Below are positions 63,496-64,000 of a stretch of 64,000 nt of DNA, one piece after another; position 1 is the first letter of the stretch, and the number at the start of each line of letters is the position of its first letter. Position numbers and translations under genes: made by a program. The notes below the pieces were generated by a model. The model ran no database searches. It saw only the letters and a program-made list of their open reading frames with translations, and was not told where the DNA came from. Origin of the DNA: Rosa chinensis (lineage: Eukaryota > Streptophyta > Magnoliopsida > Rosales > Rosaceae); the NCBI RefSeq assembly GCF_002994745.2, contig NC_037090.1, positions 13,079,501 through 13,143,500 of the forward strand. The letters are read 5' to 3'.

Positions 63496-64000
63496 ATTTT
63501 TTTTTATCATAACAATAAAAAAAAAGTATATCTCTTACAAATCAGAGACCTATATAAAATTCATCTATACAGAGAGATACAATCAATAACTTAACGAGCA
63601 TAAATCTTGCTTCAACAAAGTGCAAAGAGTATGAAGTCCTATAGAGCTATTAGACTCGCAATACTACAGATAACTAAAGAGTGAATAATTATTACGCGCG
63701 TCATTTCAACACCATTTTTAAAATTTTACCCGTAAGATTAAGACTTTAGAAAAGCTTTATCAAGCAAGCATATGCTCATCCACTATTATATAATTAAACT
63801 TTACTGTAAAGTGTTTTGTGTGCATTACCCTCTCTAATCACATATTCAAGAGGAACAAATTGGTTAGAGGAACAAATTTCATTGGATTTCTATTGACCAA
63901 ATTGCAAAACTTAAATTACCAAAGCGTCATCTTCACGTACCCGAAGGAGCGTGAGTAGAAGAACCCTTGAATACTATTTGATGATGAAAACCATACCAGC
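63496..64000. other. No gene recognised
   Basis: AT-rich sequence without a clear reading frame or repeat boundary. Confidence 0.4.

Overview
This window is nuclear DNA of a flowering plant, almost certainly a eudicot. It has intron-rich genes with GT-AG borders, a canonical 377-residue plant actin, a plant-type pectin acetylesterase and CNGC-like channel exons. It also carries many Copia, solo-LTR, hAT, Mutator-like and Harbinger-like insertions. A member of the Rosaceae is a plausible guess from general gene and repeat character, but that is inference only. I see no bacterial operon, CRISPR array or rRNA, and I recognised no tRNA gene.

Left part (1-8.76 kb): a decayed copy of a pectin acetylesterase (PAE) gene. 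It is split by a very young 5.5 kb Copia element whose two 173 bp LTRs differ at one position I could see. Next (8.75-12.9 kb) is a dead POLTERGEIST-like PP2C phosphatase gene whose first exon is broken by a hAT element (itself holding a Harbinger-like element), a 168 bp insertion and a 1.15 kb solo LTR. From 13.1 to 27.5 kb a second, older Copia element is inserted, and three more solo LTRs (1.8, 2.7 and 3.1 kb) sit inside it, each with a clean 5 bp target duplication. A non-autonomous Mutator-like element (28.4-29.9 kb) and LTR debris follow.

Middle part (31.6-43 kb): exons of a degenerate-looking, shortened cyclic-nucleotide-gated channel (CNGC) gene on the minus strand. Its introns are swollen by a Copia fragment, a hAT element, a MITE and simple repeats. 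From 43 to 46.4 kb there is only retroelement debris and unassigned DNA.

Right part (46.4-64 kb): the active-looking gene block, all on the minus strand. It holds an intact 12-exon PAE (437 aa), an intact 8-exon ALG10 glucosyltransferase (508 aa) and an intact 4-exon actin with a leader intron. The PAE at 46.9-50.5 kb is the paralogue of the dead copy at the left end. Beyond actin are a LINE RNase-H remnant, a 1.75 kb Mutator-like element with ~174 bp inverted repeats that carries gene-like fragments (Pack-MULE candidate), a Harbinger-ORF1-like fragment and a minisatellite.

The three intact genes do unrelated housekeeping or cell-wall jobs (wall pectin deacetylation, N-glycan precursor assembly, cytoskeleton), and nothing suggests they act as a unit. 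The most notable content is the reconstructable insertion history and the duplicated, differentially decayed PAE. I did not find a convincing novel molecular system.
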